Assembly: GCA_944989445.1 (NCBI GenBank)
Contig: CALYLW010000042.1
Span: 543,242-607,241, forward strand
Direction: 5' to 3'
DNA length: 64,000 nucleotides
Source of the DNA: Ampullaceana balthica
Taxonomy: Eukaryota; Mollusca; Gastropoda; Lymnaeidae
Position 1 is the first letter of the stretch. Every line of letters starts with the position of its first letter. Positions 11,901 to 24,100 of the stretch are shown here, one piece after another. The notes beneath the pieces were generated by a model, which made no database searches, was not told where the DNA came from, and worked only from the letters and a program-made list of their open reading frames with translations. The translations under genes and the position numbers were made by a program.

Positions 11901-13102
11901 CCCACCAGGCCACTGATACGTACATTGTATGTCCAGATCACAAATGCTATGCTCTTATGTCTGGAAATCATCAAATATTTATCATGTTTGCTGCCAAAAC
12001 TCCAACGTTTGCCATGAGGTAACTGACTATCTGCCACCAGGATTTGTTATTAATTTATATCTGACAGAATCATTGTATCTTTACACTTGATCGCTTTCTC
12101 TCAATGTCCAGGAGACATAATTTATCTCTGGCATAGCTGTCATACATCTGTTTATGCCGCATGAAAATATGCAAAAATTAGGTCAATTTATTGTCAAAAT
12201 GTTTTTTTAGTTTATTGAAATATTTGTAATCTGTTGCTGCTATAAAAATATTTTATTTCCATTTTTTTCAATTTTATTTGATTTTTCATAAACACAAGAA
12301 TTTTACACAAACCTCTAATACTGTAATAAATCTTTGCATGAACTAATCGGGGATGTATCTACTGCGTATTATATGGAATACAATTAACACATCATTAAGG
12401 CACAGTGATCAAGCGACATGGGTTTGTACCCAGGGCTAACTGTGTCCCTCCCTGAGTCCACCCAGCTCCAAATGGACCTGACACTAGTTAGTGAAACAAA
12501 ACCGGCTGCCTCACTTAGAGCTAACTGTGTCCCTCCCTGAGTCCACCCAGCTCCAAATGGACCTGACACTAGTTAGTGAAACAAAACCGGCTGCCTCACT
12601 TAGAGCTAACTGTGTCCCTCCCTGAGTCCACCCAGCTCCAAATGGACCTGACACTAGTTAGTGAAACAAAGCCGGCTGCCTCACTTAGGGCTAACTGTGT
12701 CCCTGAGTCCACCCATACCTGACACTAGTTAGTGAAACAAAGCCGGCTGCATCACTTGCCAAAAGGCCAGCACGGTCTGTGCATTTTTATAAGAATGTGG
12801 GACGCAAGAATCTTCTGCACAGATTCTGTAATGTTTGAAAAAATAATGAGAGAACACAGTATACACACCATTGAAGGCTGATATTTATATCAAATTAAAA
12901 AAACTCTTGCATGGAATTAATACTTACCTGTAACTGGTTGTTGATCTATTAATACTTACCTGTAACTGGTTGTTGATCTTGTTAAAAAATAATAAGGCTA
13001 ATAATAAATGACCTATCAGGAATTTTTCTGTTCTTTTCACCCAGGTCAGTGAGCCAGAAAACATTGAATCTGTTTATCAAGGATAAAACCATTCAGATCT
13101 AA
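2907..13102 (+). CDS. FUZ: Fuzzy planar cell polarity protein, 3' seven exons (5' partial)
   Basis: Coding exons, all GT-AG: 2907-3017, 3914-4111, 5879-5974, 7203-7306, 10072-10238, 11886-12018, 13045-13102 (TAA at 13100-13102). Phases join without a break and give 288 residues, matching roughly the C-terminal two thirds of vertebrate FUZ (about 418 aa). Diagnostic stretches are PIYLPHGSPTVPHRLLTFEL across the exon 2/3 junction, ELCVICGPTPTLAELERE after it, and WWELKATELVLLSLL before it. Fuzzy is a CPLANE-complex effector of planar cell polarity and of intraflagellar transport and ciliogenesis; it contains longin-like folds and acts at the basal body. The N-terminal ~130 residues must lie to the left or in unrecognised exons. 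The first exon has a second in-frame acceptor 12 nt downstream (CTTCCAG). Introns carry a U4 snRNA copy, two hAT elements, a SINE and three minisatellites. I am confident of identity; exact boundaries rest on consensus only. Confidence 0.9.
4506..5554 (+). pseudogene. U4: U4 snRNA gene copy split by a hAT insertion
   Basis: Positions 4506-4609 read as the 5' part of U4 spliceosomal RNA: it begins AGCTTTGCGCAGTGG, followed by the U6-pairing 5' region, GTTATTGCTAGTTGAAAAC and CCCAATACCCCGC. The 3' part resumes at 5519 with the Sm-site-like GCAATTTTTTACGG and a terminal stem-loop GCTC-TTACGG-GAGC ending at 5554. Joined across one copy of the duplicated target CTAACAGG, it is about 140 nt, the normal U4 size. 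A 901-bp hAT element separates the halves, so this copy should not make U4 RNA. It sits in the FUZ intron between 4111 and 5879 on the same strand as FUZ. I saw no snRNA promoter element upstream, so it may already have been a retro-copy before insertion. Confidence 0.88.
4610..5510. mobile_element. hAT-type DNA transposon, 901 bp, inside U4
   Basis: Terminal inverted repeats are CAGGGTTGCC at the left and GGCAACCCTG at the right, with an exact 8-bp target duplication CTAACAGG (4602-4609 and 5511-5518), the hAT hallmark. Subterminal regions repeat TTTTTGGCC. A short frame at 4908-5126 resembles a decayed piece of hAT transposase C-terminal sequence. A degenerate copy of the GTCCATAAATGAC family (about 5225-5415) seems to be nested inside. 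Confidence 0.88.
6828..7175. repeat. 26-bp minisatellite just upstream of a FUZ acceptor
   Basis: About 13 copies of a 26-bp unit containing GACCAGTAAAGACATTCTAC then CCAACT. It stops about 30 bp before the polypyrimidine/AG acceptor of the exon at 7203, so it occupies the branch-point side of that intron. Open frames on the minus strand here are repeat artefacts. Confidence 0.93.
7315..9430. repeat. Composite tandem repeat interrupted by a hAT element
   Basis: Starting about 9 bp after the FUZ donor at 7307, units containing AGCAAAGCTATAGATGTAG and GAAAACTTATGGATGTGG alternate, with a higher-order period near 70 bp. The array is split at 7587 by a hAT element and resumes at 9347 with the same unit (GCCAGCAAAGCTGTAGA), so the array predates the insertion. 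Confidence 0.85.
7587..9346 (-). mobile_element. hAT DNA transposon, 1760 bp, with decayed transposase
   Basis: Perfect terminal inverted repeats CAGTGGTTCCCAAA and TTTGGGAACCACTG, with an exact 8-bp target duplication GTGTAGGA (7579-7586 and 9347-9354). On the minus strand the interior still shows pieces of a ZBED/SCAND3-like hAT transposase, for example LHLDISDWLLNPFAR around 8085-8150, but frames are broken and no long ORF survives. It lies in a FUZ intron, antisense to FUZ. Confidence 0.9.
10228..11390. repeat. 32-bp minisatellite beginning on a FUZ splice donor
   Basis: About 36 copies of a unit containing GAGAGAAAGGTGGGTAGCC followed by TTTCATACAGA or a variant. The first unit overlaps the end of FUZ exon 10072-10238: exon end AGAGAAAG, then the donor GTGGGT. 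Every later unit therefore repeats the last exon bases and the 5' splice site. Variant units (TTCATTCAGG, TCATTCCTACAG) recur in a semi-regular order, suggesting multi-unit duplications. Confidence 0.93.
12390..12840 (+). mobile_element. tRNA-derived SINE with internal segment amplified
   Basis: Related to the SINE at 572-868: a B-box-like GGGTTTGTACCC near 12420, then a body, then a tail with GGGACGCAAGAATCTTCTGC near 12800. The segment containing CTAACTGTGTCCCTCC and GACACTAGTTAGTGAAACAA is present about four times with a period near 86 bp, three nearly identical and one shortened. It lies in the last FUZ intron. Confidence 0.75.
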
Positions 13103-15168
13103 AGGTCAAAGAACTGGACACTGGGCAGCTGATATGACATCATCTGTCAGATAACAGCAGACACCACAACATCTGTGAGAGAACAACTGACTTCAGCGTT
13201 AACAGATGGAATATTTAACTTGGGCTAACAAATTGTTGGCTGTCAAATCACTTCACTTATACAGGGAGATTCACTAGAAAATATGCATTGAGTTTTGTCC
13301 AACAACTAACTTGGAGAGAGCAAATCGTGCAATGTCATTATAACCTGGGCTTCTCCTGTGATAACCTCCAGACTAATGGCTACTCGGTCAATGTTCTGGG
13401 GCTGACAAATGAATATTCAAGGCCTTTTTCATAGGGATTCTTTCTTTATAAACAGCTTGGCACACAGATTACAATGTTAATATTTAAAACTAGTGTAAAC
13501 ATGCCATTTAAAAGCAGAGATTCACAGGTGCTATTTAAAAGCAGAGATTCACAGGTGCTGTCCATCTTTAAAGGGAATTATTACTTCACCACTTGGATAT
13601 GCCCAACTTAATTTGTTGTGGACTACTTCAGGTCAATCACCAGCTGTTGGTCAGTGACATCCTTTATTTTAATCACATTTTGTGACACAAATCAGGAATC
13701 AAAAGTTGACAGAATATATTAAAGAAGATCTGCTATCTAATCACTTTGTACAGCTGGCTTTCTACAACATCCAGAAACTCCATGATATAATTATAACAGA
13801 AAGCTCCTGGACAAACTGCTTGTCCTGAATTTTAATTTTTACTAAAGGTGGGGTACAAAAAATCATGGTTACTATTTTGTATATCGCCAGGCAGCATGCC
13901 ATCAATTTTGAGCAACTGGTCCATGAATTTTCAATACTCTCCAAAAAAATAGTCTTTGAATTTCATGTTACCCCCTATAACATTGTTACTATGGCTGGTT
14001 TGATGATGAACATTTATCTATTGAAACAGTATCCTCTAATTCCTATTATCCTAATGTTACCAATATTAGCTCAAGAATTATTAGTTATGAAATATGACCA
14101 CGGCCTTTCACACTTAGATGTCTAAAAATCATTTCCTAAGTATTACTTTACTAATTAATCAATTATAACTTGGCGGCCAATCAACAAGCTCCTATCAAAC
14201 TAGTGAGGTCATGTGATCAGTATGCAGTGATTGTCTTGGGAGATTAAGATTATTAGTAAAAGTCAAACCTAGTTGATTGTCAATGTCAGAATTGGTCGAG
14301 TTTCATTACGTCATCCTTAAATGTGCATTGTCACAGGTCTTTATTGGCAGTTGATTTCCCCAGAATAAGTATCTGTATCAGCCAATTATCATTCATTCAT
14401 TTCAGAATTAAGACTATGCAGTTCAGCTTTTTTAAAAGTTCAAGTTTTTATTTTTTTCTCTTTACATTCCAGGTGTAATTGTTTTATTATAAATGGCTGG
14501 TGTGTGTGTGTGTGTATGTGTGTGTGTGTGTGTAGTTATTGTGTAAAGATAACTTGTAATTTGGCTTTTGTGCCATTAGTATAGCTGTTTGTTTTGTTGT
14601 TGTTTTATATAATTGCTTTTTTAAAACTTTGGTTTGCCTGTATGTTATTAATATATGAGCATTCTCATTTTGATGTTAATGACAATTAACAATGTGAAAA
14701 CTAAAAAATTTTCATGGATTATACATTATAAAATAATGACATATTTCAAAATTAAATTTTTATATTTAAAAGAAACAGACTTAGTATTTGTGTGTGTTGG
14801 TGGGATTTCTACCATTTTATTTAAAATATAATTTCTCCAAGGTTATTATTTTGAACAAGTTTCATTCCTCTAAACGTTATTAACATTCTCATTTCACATC
14901 GTTTTTCGTACCAAAAATGTATTAAATCATATTGAAATGGAGACTATATCTTGAAAGAAAAAAAAGATATTTAGCACCACAGACACAATCAGTGGCACCA
15001 CAGACACAATCAGTGGCACTATTGGACATAATCTCCCTCAGTGCAGTTGACAGTTATTTATCTTTCTCCCTATTGAACTGATCATAATCCCAAGACACCA
15101 TCAACTCTATGACAGCAGACATTGCTTTCCCCACCTAGATAATGACGTTTAACATCAACCCCATCATG
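13103..15168. other. Tail-to-tail intergenic region
   Basis: Between the FUZ stop and the stop of the minus-strand hydrolase gene I see no gene. It should hold both 3' UTRs. A candidate poly(A) signal for the minus gene is AATAAA on the minus strand at 14816-14821, about 350 nt past its stop. There is a (TG)n stretch near 14502-14534 and small tandem duplications (13507-13560; 14974-15016). The 86-residue frame at 13865-14125 has no recognisable homology or splice context. Confidence 0.55.
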
Positions 15169-18100
15169 TTACCCGCTACACTTGGCCCCCATGAGCCCAC
15201 AACCCAGCATTGACCAGAAAGACTTTGAAGGCTTGTGAGCCCTGAGTGAGTCTACGTTGATCCACTCCATGGCTCTGTATGGAGACAACAGCTTGCAGTA
15301 GAAGTCGCCTGCGTACAGGACGCTATGCAAGGGGATACTTAGGGCAATGGACTGCACGTGGAGACCAGCGTCGTCTTCGGTCATCTTCAGGGGGGTGCTG
15401 CTCCATGGTAAGCCGTTGTTGTAAACCACATCATCCTCGAAGAGGATGGGTCGCCCGTGTGCCAGGTATCTGGCCTGAGCTTGTCTGGTGCTGTTGCTGA
15501 GTGCTGCACCAAATGCCAGCTGCGGAAAGGATGTGCACATTTATTAGACATTAAGACATTTTATAATTTAAAATATTTTTTTAATATTATGGCTTTGAAA
15601 GCATGTGTTTTAAAAAAAAGTAATTAGATTATTTTTCATTGGCTATTATAATGTTAAAATTTCAAATTGCCAATAATTTTTTAAAAATATTTACACTTTT
15701 AATAAAAAATCAAGACATAAGCCATTAAAATAAAGTTAAGAGAAAAGGCCAGGGCTGGATATAACGAAGATTACCAACCAGCCCCTACCATGTCATGGTG
15801 TCTGCCCTTCAGTTATCCCAACTGAACTTATTTGTTAGTTGTTTAATTTTTAAAACAATTGATATATTTTCAATAATTGAGATGAAATTTAACACATTAG
15901 TTGAGTTTGATTTAATTCTGACATTTAACATATTAAATACATTATAAATCTATATATACTTCTATACACAAGTTCGACAATTATGATTTTTAAAAATATT
16001 TTGCTTAATGGTTTTCTTGCTATCAAAGTTTAGTTTCAGGCTTAAAGAAATATTTTCCAAGATATTTTCAGTGTCCAACCTCTTTAATTATTTAGTAAAT
16101 GCATGATCTTTTTAGTAAAATAACCTCCCTTGTTAGGTAGTATAGAAATAACAAATTTAGTCAAGCACACCATCCCAACTATTTAATCAAGCACACCATC
16201 CCAACTATTTAGTAAAGCACACCATCCCAACTATTTAGTCAAGCACACCATCCCAACTATTTAATCAAGCACACCATCCCAACTATTTAGTTAGGTGCAT
16301 AATCTCACCTATTTAATAGATCACATTCTCTCACCTATTTAATATATCACATTCTCTCACCTATTTAATATATCACATTCTCTCACCTATTTAATATATC
16401 ACATTCTCTCACCTATTTAATATATCACATTCTCTCACCTATTTAATAGATCACATTCTCTCACCTATTTAATAGATCACATTCTCTCACCTATTTAATA
16501 TATCACATTCTCTCACCTATTTAATATATCACATTCTCTCACCTATTTAATAGATCACATTCTCTCACCTATTTAATATATCACATTCTCTCACCTATTT
16601 AATATATCACATTCTCTCACCTATTTAATATATCACATTCTCTCACCTATTTAATATATCACATTCTCTCACCTATTTAATATATCACATTCTCTCACCT
16701 ATTTAATATATCACATTCTCTCACCTATTTAATATATCACATTCTCTCACCTATTTAATATATCACATTCTCTCACCTATTTAATATATCACATTCTCTC
16801 ACCTATTTAATATATCACATTCTCTCACCTATTTAATATATCACATTCTCTCACCTATTTAATATATCACATTCTCTCACCTATTTAATATATCACATTC
16901 TCTCACCTATTTAATATATCACATTCTCTCACCTATTTGGCCTGTAACGTAATCTCCCCAAATAATACTCATATACAATCGAGCAACATAACAGCAGTTG
17001 GTCACTAAAAGTAAAATGAATAAACATTGGCTGAAGTTTTTGACAGGAATAATGTATCAACAATCTGAAATGAGTTTGAAATACAAATAAATGTATGTAT
17101 TTGTTTTGTCTTCTGACCTCATTCAGCAATCTGCAAGATGTGGCATTGCCGACATATTCCAGGGGGCCCAGCCTCGAGGCCTCCTTTGGGCCCAGCATTG
17201 GGGCGTCCTTCGGGCCCAGCCCCAGGGCCTCCTTGATGGCGTCGTAAGATTTGAATTTCATGTCCACCTCCTCGGGGCTCTCTGGTATGGTGGAGATGTC
17301 CAGTGTGTTGGTCTCGTACTTGATGTCTGTGACTGTCTTGATGATGGCGGTATTGCCAGATTTCTCTACTGTTGGTTTGGCCGCTAGGAACATGGGTCCG
17401 GACACAATTTTGTCTCCTGTCTGAGTTCAGTGTTTAAGTGTTAACAGCTGATTTTGGGCACCATTTCTATGCCATTTAAAAATTAAATATACAGTAAATT
17501 TTAATAAAGATTGTTTATCTACGTTGTAGGCTTTTACTCTGAATCATATTCAGGAACTGCTACTCCTGCTGTACAAATTACAAAAAACTTTAATACAAAT
17601 CACGTCCCTTACCGTAGTTCTCCCCACCAAATCGCCAGCAATGTATTCCTGAGATGAAATGGCCCATGGCGAAGACTCGTTACTTGAGTCCAGCCACTTA
17701 ACGTCTATAAGTGGCTAAGAATTAAGTGCAATAATGTAATAATAACACATAATAATATTAATGATGATTGCTATTTCGAAAGTATAGTTTTAAATGATGT
17801 ATTTTGCGTGCAGTTTTGAAAGCCTCAATAGCAGGAATGTTTCGAATGAGTAACGGCAGAGAATTCCTGATCACAAAAAGAGATGACAGTTCACCCAATG
17901 CTTGTGACAGTTGTCAGATGTATTTTTGCACAGATATTATCTCATGCATAGAAATGATTTATGTAAAACACAAGCTACGCATATAAATCATAATTATATC
18001 TCTGTTGGAAATGATTTTTGGGGTGCCTCATGTAATAAATAAGGATTGTAACAATAATTTTAATTTTTTTCTTATCCACATTATCATGGTTCTGTTTAGC

Positions 18101-21100
18101 TTTAAAGTATATAATATATATGCGCTAACATGCCCAAACCAAACAGCCCAATGGTGGAAATTGAGTCGCAAACACCAAAGTTTGGTGACTCAAATAAGAA
18201 CGGAGCACTGACCATCCTACTCATACTTTAACAGGTTAGACTACAACAGGGTCCCGAACTGCTGGCATTGCAACCTAGCCGCTGACACAGTAGATCATCT
18301 GTTGACTTTATGGTCCGTATCGGTTATAGTCTTGGTTTCTAAATGGGGGGGTGGTATATGGCACTGCCCAGCAGAACGTACAGGTAGCCCTGGCGTCAGC
18401 CAAAGCTTTCATGGAGTAATTTTCAAACATTCCAGGATATGTTTTTTGAAGTATGACGTAATGGGGATTCACTTTGTATGGTCCTCGGCAAATCTGAACT
18501 CTTCAACCCTATCAATGATCGTGTAAACCCTTGAACCCCACCTTCCTAAAACATTGAAACCGCTAACTGCAGTGGTCCCCAAACTCCCTTTAATTAACTC
18601 CACCAAAACTAGGCCATGACCTTTCTCCAACCTGAAACCGCTTCCCAGAATCAACGAAACTTGCGGCGAGTGCCTGCTTGGCGTCACTGACGGCTGCGGC
18701 TGTTGGGCCGTTGAAGGTCAAAGTCAAGAAGTTGCTGACGTGTGCTCCTATCAAGGTGTGGGCCTCCTCGTCGGACACTTCCGGTTTCAAGTCGTACTTG
18801 ACAACAGCTGGGGGCATGGGACCGGACGCGAACTGCGCATGACACAGCCCTGGTATATTGATGACAGGGGTTCGGTACACAGCTTCCGGTGACTTTTTGA
18901 CCTCACTTTGAAGCTGTCTAGATGAGTTAAGATTCTTTGATTTGATCCAAGTAAAAGGACATAATTTCATAACATTAATAAATAGGGAATATTTAACAAG
19001 CAAATACTGAACAACTCAAACATAGAACATTTAAATTAACGCCCCTGTAAAAAAAATAATCTTTTAACCTTGCCAGCAGTGCCGGATTTAGACTTGTTAA
19101 GGCCCTAAGCTATTTGTGATATGGGGCCCTTTATAAGTCCAGATATTCCTTTTAAGTTTCAGTGATAAATATGACAATATCATCACTCAGACAAGTTTTT
19201 GAGGGTTACCAAATTGAAAATTGAGGTCCTAAGCTATAGCTTTTGTAGCTTATAAGTAAATCCGGCACTGTTTGCCAATTAGTGTGCTAAAAAGATTTCC
19301 AGTGCTCTAAATCAGCAAAAACTATTGAAGGTGGTAACCTGTTCTTTTCAGCAGTTAAATGCAAATAACAAAAAAGTATATATGTTCACACCATTTAAAA
19401 AAAATTAAATAATACCTCAGTATGAATTTTAATAAATAAAAAGAAATGAAATTGTGTGCAGCCTAATATTGTAATCCAAATAATGTGTGGTCCATAAAAC
19501 CGATAACGTGTAAAATATGTGATCCATAAGAAGTTCATTAGCTCCTATTTCCTATAACAATGCAAAATTCACCATTGTGTTGGGACCAATATTCACCATT
19601 GTGTTGGGACCAATATTCACCATTGTGTTGGGACCAATATTCACAATTGTGTTGGGAACAATATTCACCATTGTGTTGGGACCAATATTCACCATTGTGT
19701 TGGGACCAATATTCACCATTGTGTTGGGAACAATATTCACCATTGTGTTGGGACCAATAATCACCATTGTGTTGGGACCAATATTCACCATTGTGTTGGG
19801 ACCAATATTCACCATTGTGTTGGGACCAATATTCACCATTGAGTTGGGACCAATATTCACCATTGTGTTGGGACCAATATTCACCATTGTGTTGGGAACA
19901 ATATTCACCATTGTGTTGGGAACAATATTCACCATTGTGTTGGGACCAATATTCACCATTGTGTTGGGACCAATATTCACCATTGTGTTGGGACCAATAT
20001 TCACCATTGTGTTGGGACCAATATTCACCATTGTGTTGGGACCAATTTGCACACACTGAGTTGGGGCCTAATAGTAATAGCTTAGGTTACACAATTTAAG
20101 CCTAGTTTCACAACTTTTAAGCACGGACAACGGCGTTAAAAATAACCTTTTTTTGTTGCTCTTCATCACAGTTTATTAACATGACCTACTCATATTGAAC
20201 ACAATAACCTACTCATTTTGAACACAATGACCTACTCATATTCCACAGCGATCCTCGTGATGCGAGCCTGTCCATCTAACTCCCCAGATAGGGTGAGGAT
20301 CGGTAAGGGGTAGCTACTCAGAGGTGTACTCCTGGACAGATAAGAACCAAGTAGAATGACCGCCTTTAACTTTAAAGAGGCGGCGGAGGGAGCCAGGAAC
20401 ACACCTGGAAATGTTAATTGTATGGTCAACTTGTTTATTTCAATTCATTTTTCTTTCTGTAACGAAAAGAAAATATTACCAACAACTAAGAAAATTCCTT
20501 GGCCACGGAAGACTTTTACTAATCTATTAATTTGGACAGTTCTAGATTACATTTAAAGTCATTTCAAATCAGTAATTCTGAAAGTAAACAAAAATGACGT
20601 CATATTACTCATATCCGCTCACGCTACATCACATCACTAATGTGTCAATATAATGCACACCGCGCACCAATCTACCATTAGCATTCACAAAGCGGGAAAA
20701 CCCCATTAACTATCATTCTAGATCAGTGCTTCTCAAACGTTTTAGTATGGCGGACCGGCAGGAATTTTTCCATTGCACCAGGGACCGGTGCACTCTTTAC
20801 CCTGCCCTGACAATTTGTTTCTGTCCTTTTTTGATATCTTCTGCGGACCGGCGGCGGATGGCCCACGGACAGGCACAGGTCCGCGGGCCACCACTTTGAG
20901 AAGCACTGTTCTAGATTACATTAAAAGTCATTTCAAATCAATAATTTTGAAACAATTGATTAAAAAAATTGCTTCTAAAATTACGGGAGTCGAACGAAAA
21001 TAGATTTTTCAAAAATTCCTTGTCCAACATTGTTCTAAATATTATTAGCTATCGTTTGGCGTTTGTTTCAACTAGACTTGCCAGCCGATTTTTTTTTAAT

Positions 21101-24100
21101 TCGGCTGGGTGACACAATTTTTCGGCTGATATCCGGATTAGCCGGATTTTAAAATTTCGGCTGGCTGACATAATTTTTCGGCTGATATCCGGATTAGCCG
21201 GATTTCTCCGTAAATTGACATTTGCAGCAAAATATTCGTAAACATCATCCAGGGATGTTCCAGCAAGTGTTACAGGTGCCGGTATGTTGAGAAATGGGCA
21301 ATTAATTTTGAAGAAGTCAACAACACCATCTTTAGCCACATTTTCAAAGGCAAGCAAGTCTCTAAAGAACCAGATAACGATATCTCTTGTCAGTTCATGA
21401 CTTGATGTTGCCTGACATTGACTGTTGCCTTCTCCATACTTATGGAAATATCCCAAAATTGTATTGACTTTTCTTGACTTTGTACTGACACATTATGCTT
21501 GACACTTAAGTGAAGATTCATATTGCCACTTGATGTAATTGCGGCAAAATTGGTTACTTTTGAAATGTGACCCTACTTGTCACCCAATGACTGCTGAGCA
21601 GTGAGACACAGCTGACAATAAACTCGATCTTCGTCTACATTTCTCCCATCAGCAGAGAACAGGCCACCAAAATATTTCCAGCATTGTGCTTTAGAATTTC
21701 CATGTAGGCTAGGCGGTTTAGGTTTTACTTGTAGGTTTTTAATGAACTGCCTCTTTTCCCGGTTTAGATGACATTTGCTGACATTTGAGTTCACCTAAAA
21801 TTATCATATAGTCATAAAGAATTGTTACATCAGAAATGGTGTAACGTAAAAAGGTAATCCTGCAGTCTTAGCACGTATATTATTTCACTGCGAATTTTAA
21901 TTTTGTCGTGAGAACTTTCGTTTTTAATTTATTAAATTCATTTATATATGTTATATTTTAGCTATTATAGCGCTAATTTCTAAGGCTTTTTAATTTATAA
22001 GTCTGTTTTCGGCCCTTGACGCTACATAATCAGAGTAGAGTAGGATACATCCATTTTGTTTATCTAGCACCCTACTTGCTGGGTTGTCACAGCAAGAGGC
22101 CAAGCAAATTTTCTCACTTACAAACAAAAAAGAATCAAACATCTAGTAAGGAAATAAAAAATGAAATTTTCATTAAAATATTTATTGATCTTCTAAGAAT
22201 CTTAAAATAGATTAATGAAACTTATTTTAAAGACATCTTCAGTCAGTAAATTTATTTTAGCATGGGTCATTCCAGGTAAAAAAAAATCTAGCTAGCAGGG
22301 TGTTAGATAAACAAAAATGATGTCTCCTACTCCGATTATGTGGCGTCAAGGGCCGAAAAAGCCTTATAAATTTAAAAGCCAAACAAATTAGTGCTATAAT
22401 AACTAAAATAGAACATATATAAATGCATTTAATAAATTAAAAATGAAAGTTCTCCGGAGAAAATTAAAATGCGCAGCAAAAATAAAATAAAAATTACGTG
22501 TTAAAATTTCAGGATAACTCTTAAAAATCATCAGTTATTGACTAAAGTAGTAACTAGTTAATTGAAACAATTAATTTAGGCTTACATATCTGCTAGTAGA
22601 AGATCGTTGCGCTATAATTAAGTAATAATAAATCGCCTATTTATGACAAAACTTAAAGATAACTTAAATTAATTAATTAATTTATTTGTATTTTAATTAA
22701 TATTTTATAAATTAAGATTGTAAGAAAAAGATAACTTGCAAGAACTGTATCAATGATTTTAATGATTATTTAGGTTTAAAAAAACAGAACAAATAACTAA
22801 TTTTTGTCACACTTTCGGCGACGGTTATTCTAAAAATTCATTCGATCTTAAAACGGAACGCAATTAATCTTAAGAATACAAAATTTACGTTACGGCGGCT
22901 CGTTCATTTTTCGGCGGATTTACGGCGGACAAAATACGGCGGCTAATGCGGCGCGCCGAATATTTTCCGGCGGACGAAAATTTTGCGGCGTATTCGGCGC
23001 GCGGCGACGGATTAGGGGTCTAGTTTCAACCGATAGCTGTTATGGTTGGCGAGAAATTGACAAAATACTGATATTTTTTCGGTTTATTTTTTATTTTTCA
23101 GGAAATCCAGTTAACCTTTTCTTTATTTTTTTTTGGCCCTTGCACATCCTTGAGACCTCCTTAACATATTTGCAAAAGTTCCGAACCCTCTATCTGGTAT
23201 GGTTCAGGAGGAGTTGCAGGATCAAGCGTTACAGACATTTCTAATATATAAACGCAATTTTTCCCATGGGAAATCGCGTTAAAAACGAGATGGAAATTGA
23301 AGGTATTATAATAAAAAACGAAAGGAAATTAATGAGACCAGAGACGCCACTAAGTTTGGTGTCCCCTTATGGTGTGAGTCTTCTCCTGTATCAGCAGGCG
23401 CCTTCCCTCCAGCTGAGGGGTAACCACCTGCAACGGTAAGGGCGCTTTCCGTGAGTGGAGGCTAGGAGTGGGGAGTACTTAATGGCTTGGCAGACTTTGA
23501 ACGGATGTAGAATTACACTGTAAATAATGCATAAAATGTCACGCCCATTCTTGATTTATTAATGGCGGCTAAAAACTTCCGGAATCGGTTATTTTTATAG
23601 AATCAAAAGACTTACCGCCAAGACTATGGGCTACACCAGAATAGTTGTCCCCCTTCATTCCTGCCGTCTGTAAAGCTGATATAGCGCCCTTGACAGCAGC
23701 GGGCAGCTCTATCGGATTGGGCGTGTTCAGTGTGTAATTCCCTGTCAAGGCCACCCATAGGCGTAGCTGGCTGGCCTTCTGTATTGCAACAGCTGCATAA
23801 ATTGAATACATTTTATGTCACAACCAACCATAAGAAATTGACTATAATGATTAGAAGTCAAAAGTTTACGCTTTTTTTCCCAAGGATGTTATTATATGAC
23901 ATACATAGAAAAAAAGCGTAAACTTTTTATTTATAACGAAATAAAAAGAAACTAAGCTATATTATAGCTTAGCTTATTTTTTATTTTAAAAAAAAAGTAG
24001 CGCAAAGGAAATTTTGTTATATAGAAAGTTGTTGAACAAAGCACGGGTGAACCTGAAAGAGACGCAACAAGGCAGCAAACAAATAGCCAGGGTTTTTAAT

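Larger units (their letters stand above)
20909..23300 (+). repeat. Dispersed repeat X, copy 1, split by a hAT insertion
   Basis: Segments 20909-21072 and 23023-23300 together match, in reverse complement, a continuous segment at about 55800-56250. The junction in the intact copy (GTTTGTTTCAACCCGATAG) shows exactly where the hAT at 21073-23022 entered. The repeat ends with a short palindrome (AACGCAATTTTTCCCATGGG then AAATCGCGTT). I cannot assign it to a superfamily. Confidence 0.75.

Noticed and set aside
13865..14125. 86-codon plus-strand frame in the FUZ to hydrolase gap
   Set aside because: No homology, no splice sites or Kozak-like context, and overlapping antisense frame; probably chance.
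15279..15500. Plus-strand frame opposite the last hydrolase exon
   Set aside because: Shadow of the real minus-strand exon.
17091..17387. 98-codon plus-strand frame
   Set aside because: Shadow of hydrolase exon 5 on the other strand.
19538..20099. Open frames of 110-172 codons on both strands
   Set aside because: A 24-bp satellite keeps every stop-free frame open; it lies in an intron of the minus-strand hydrolase gene.
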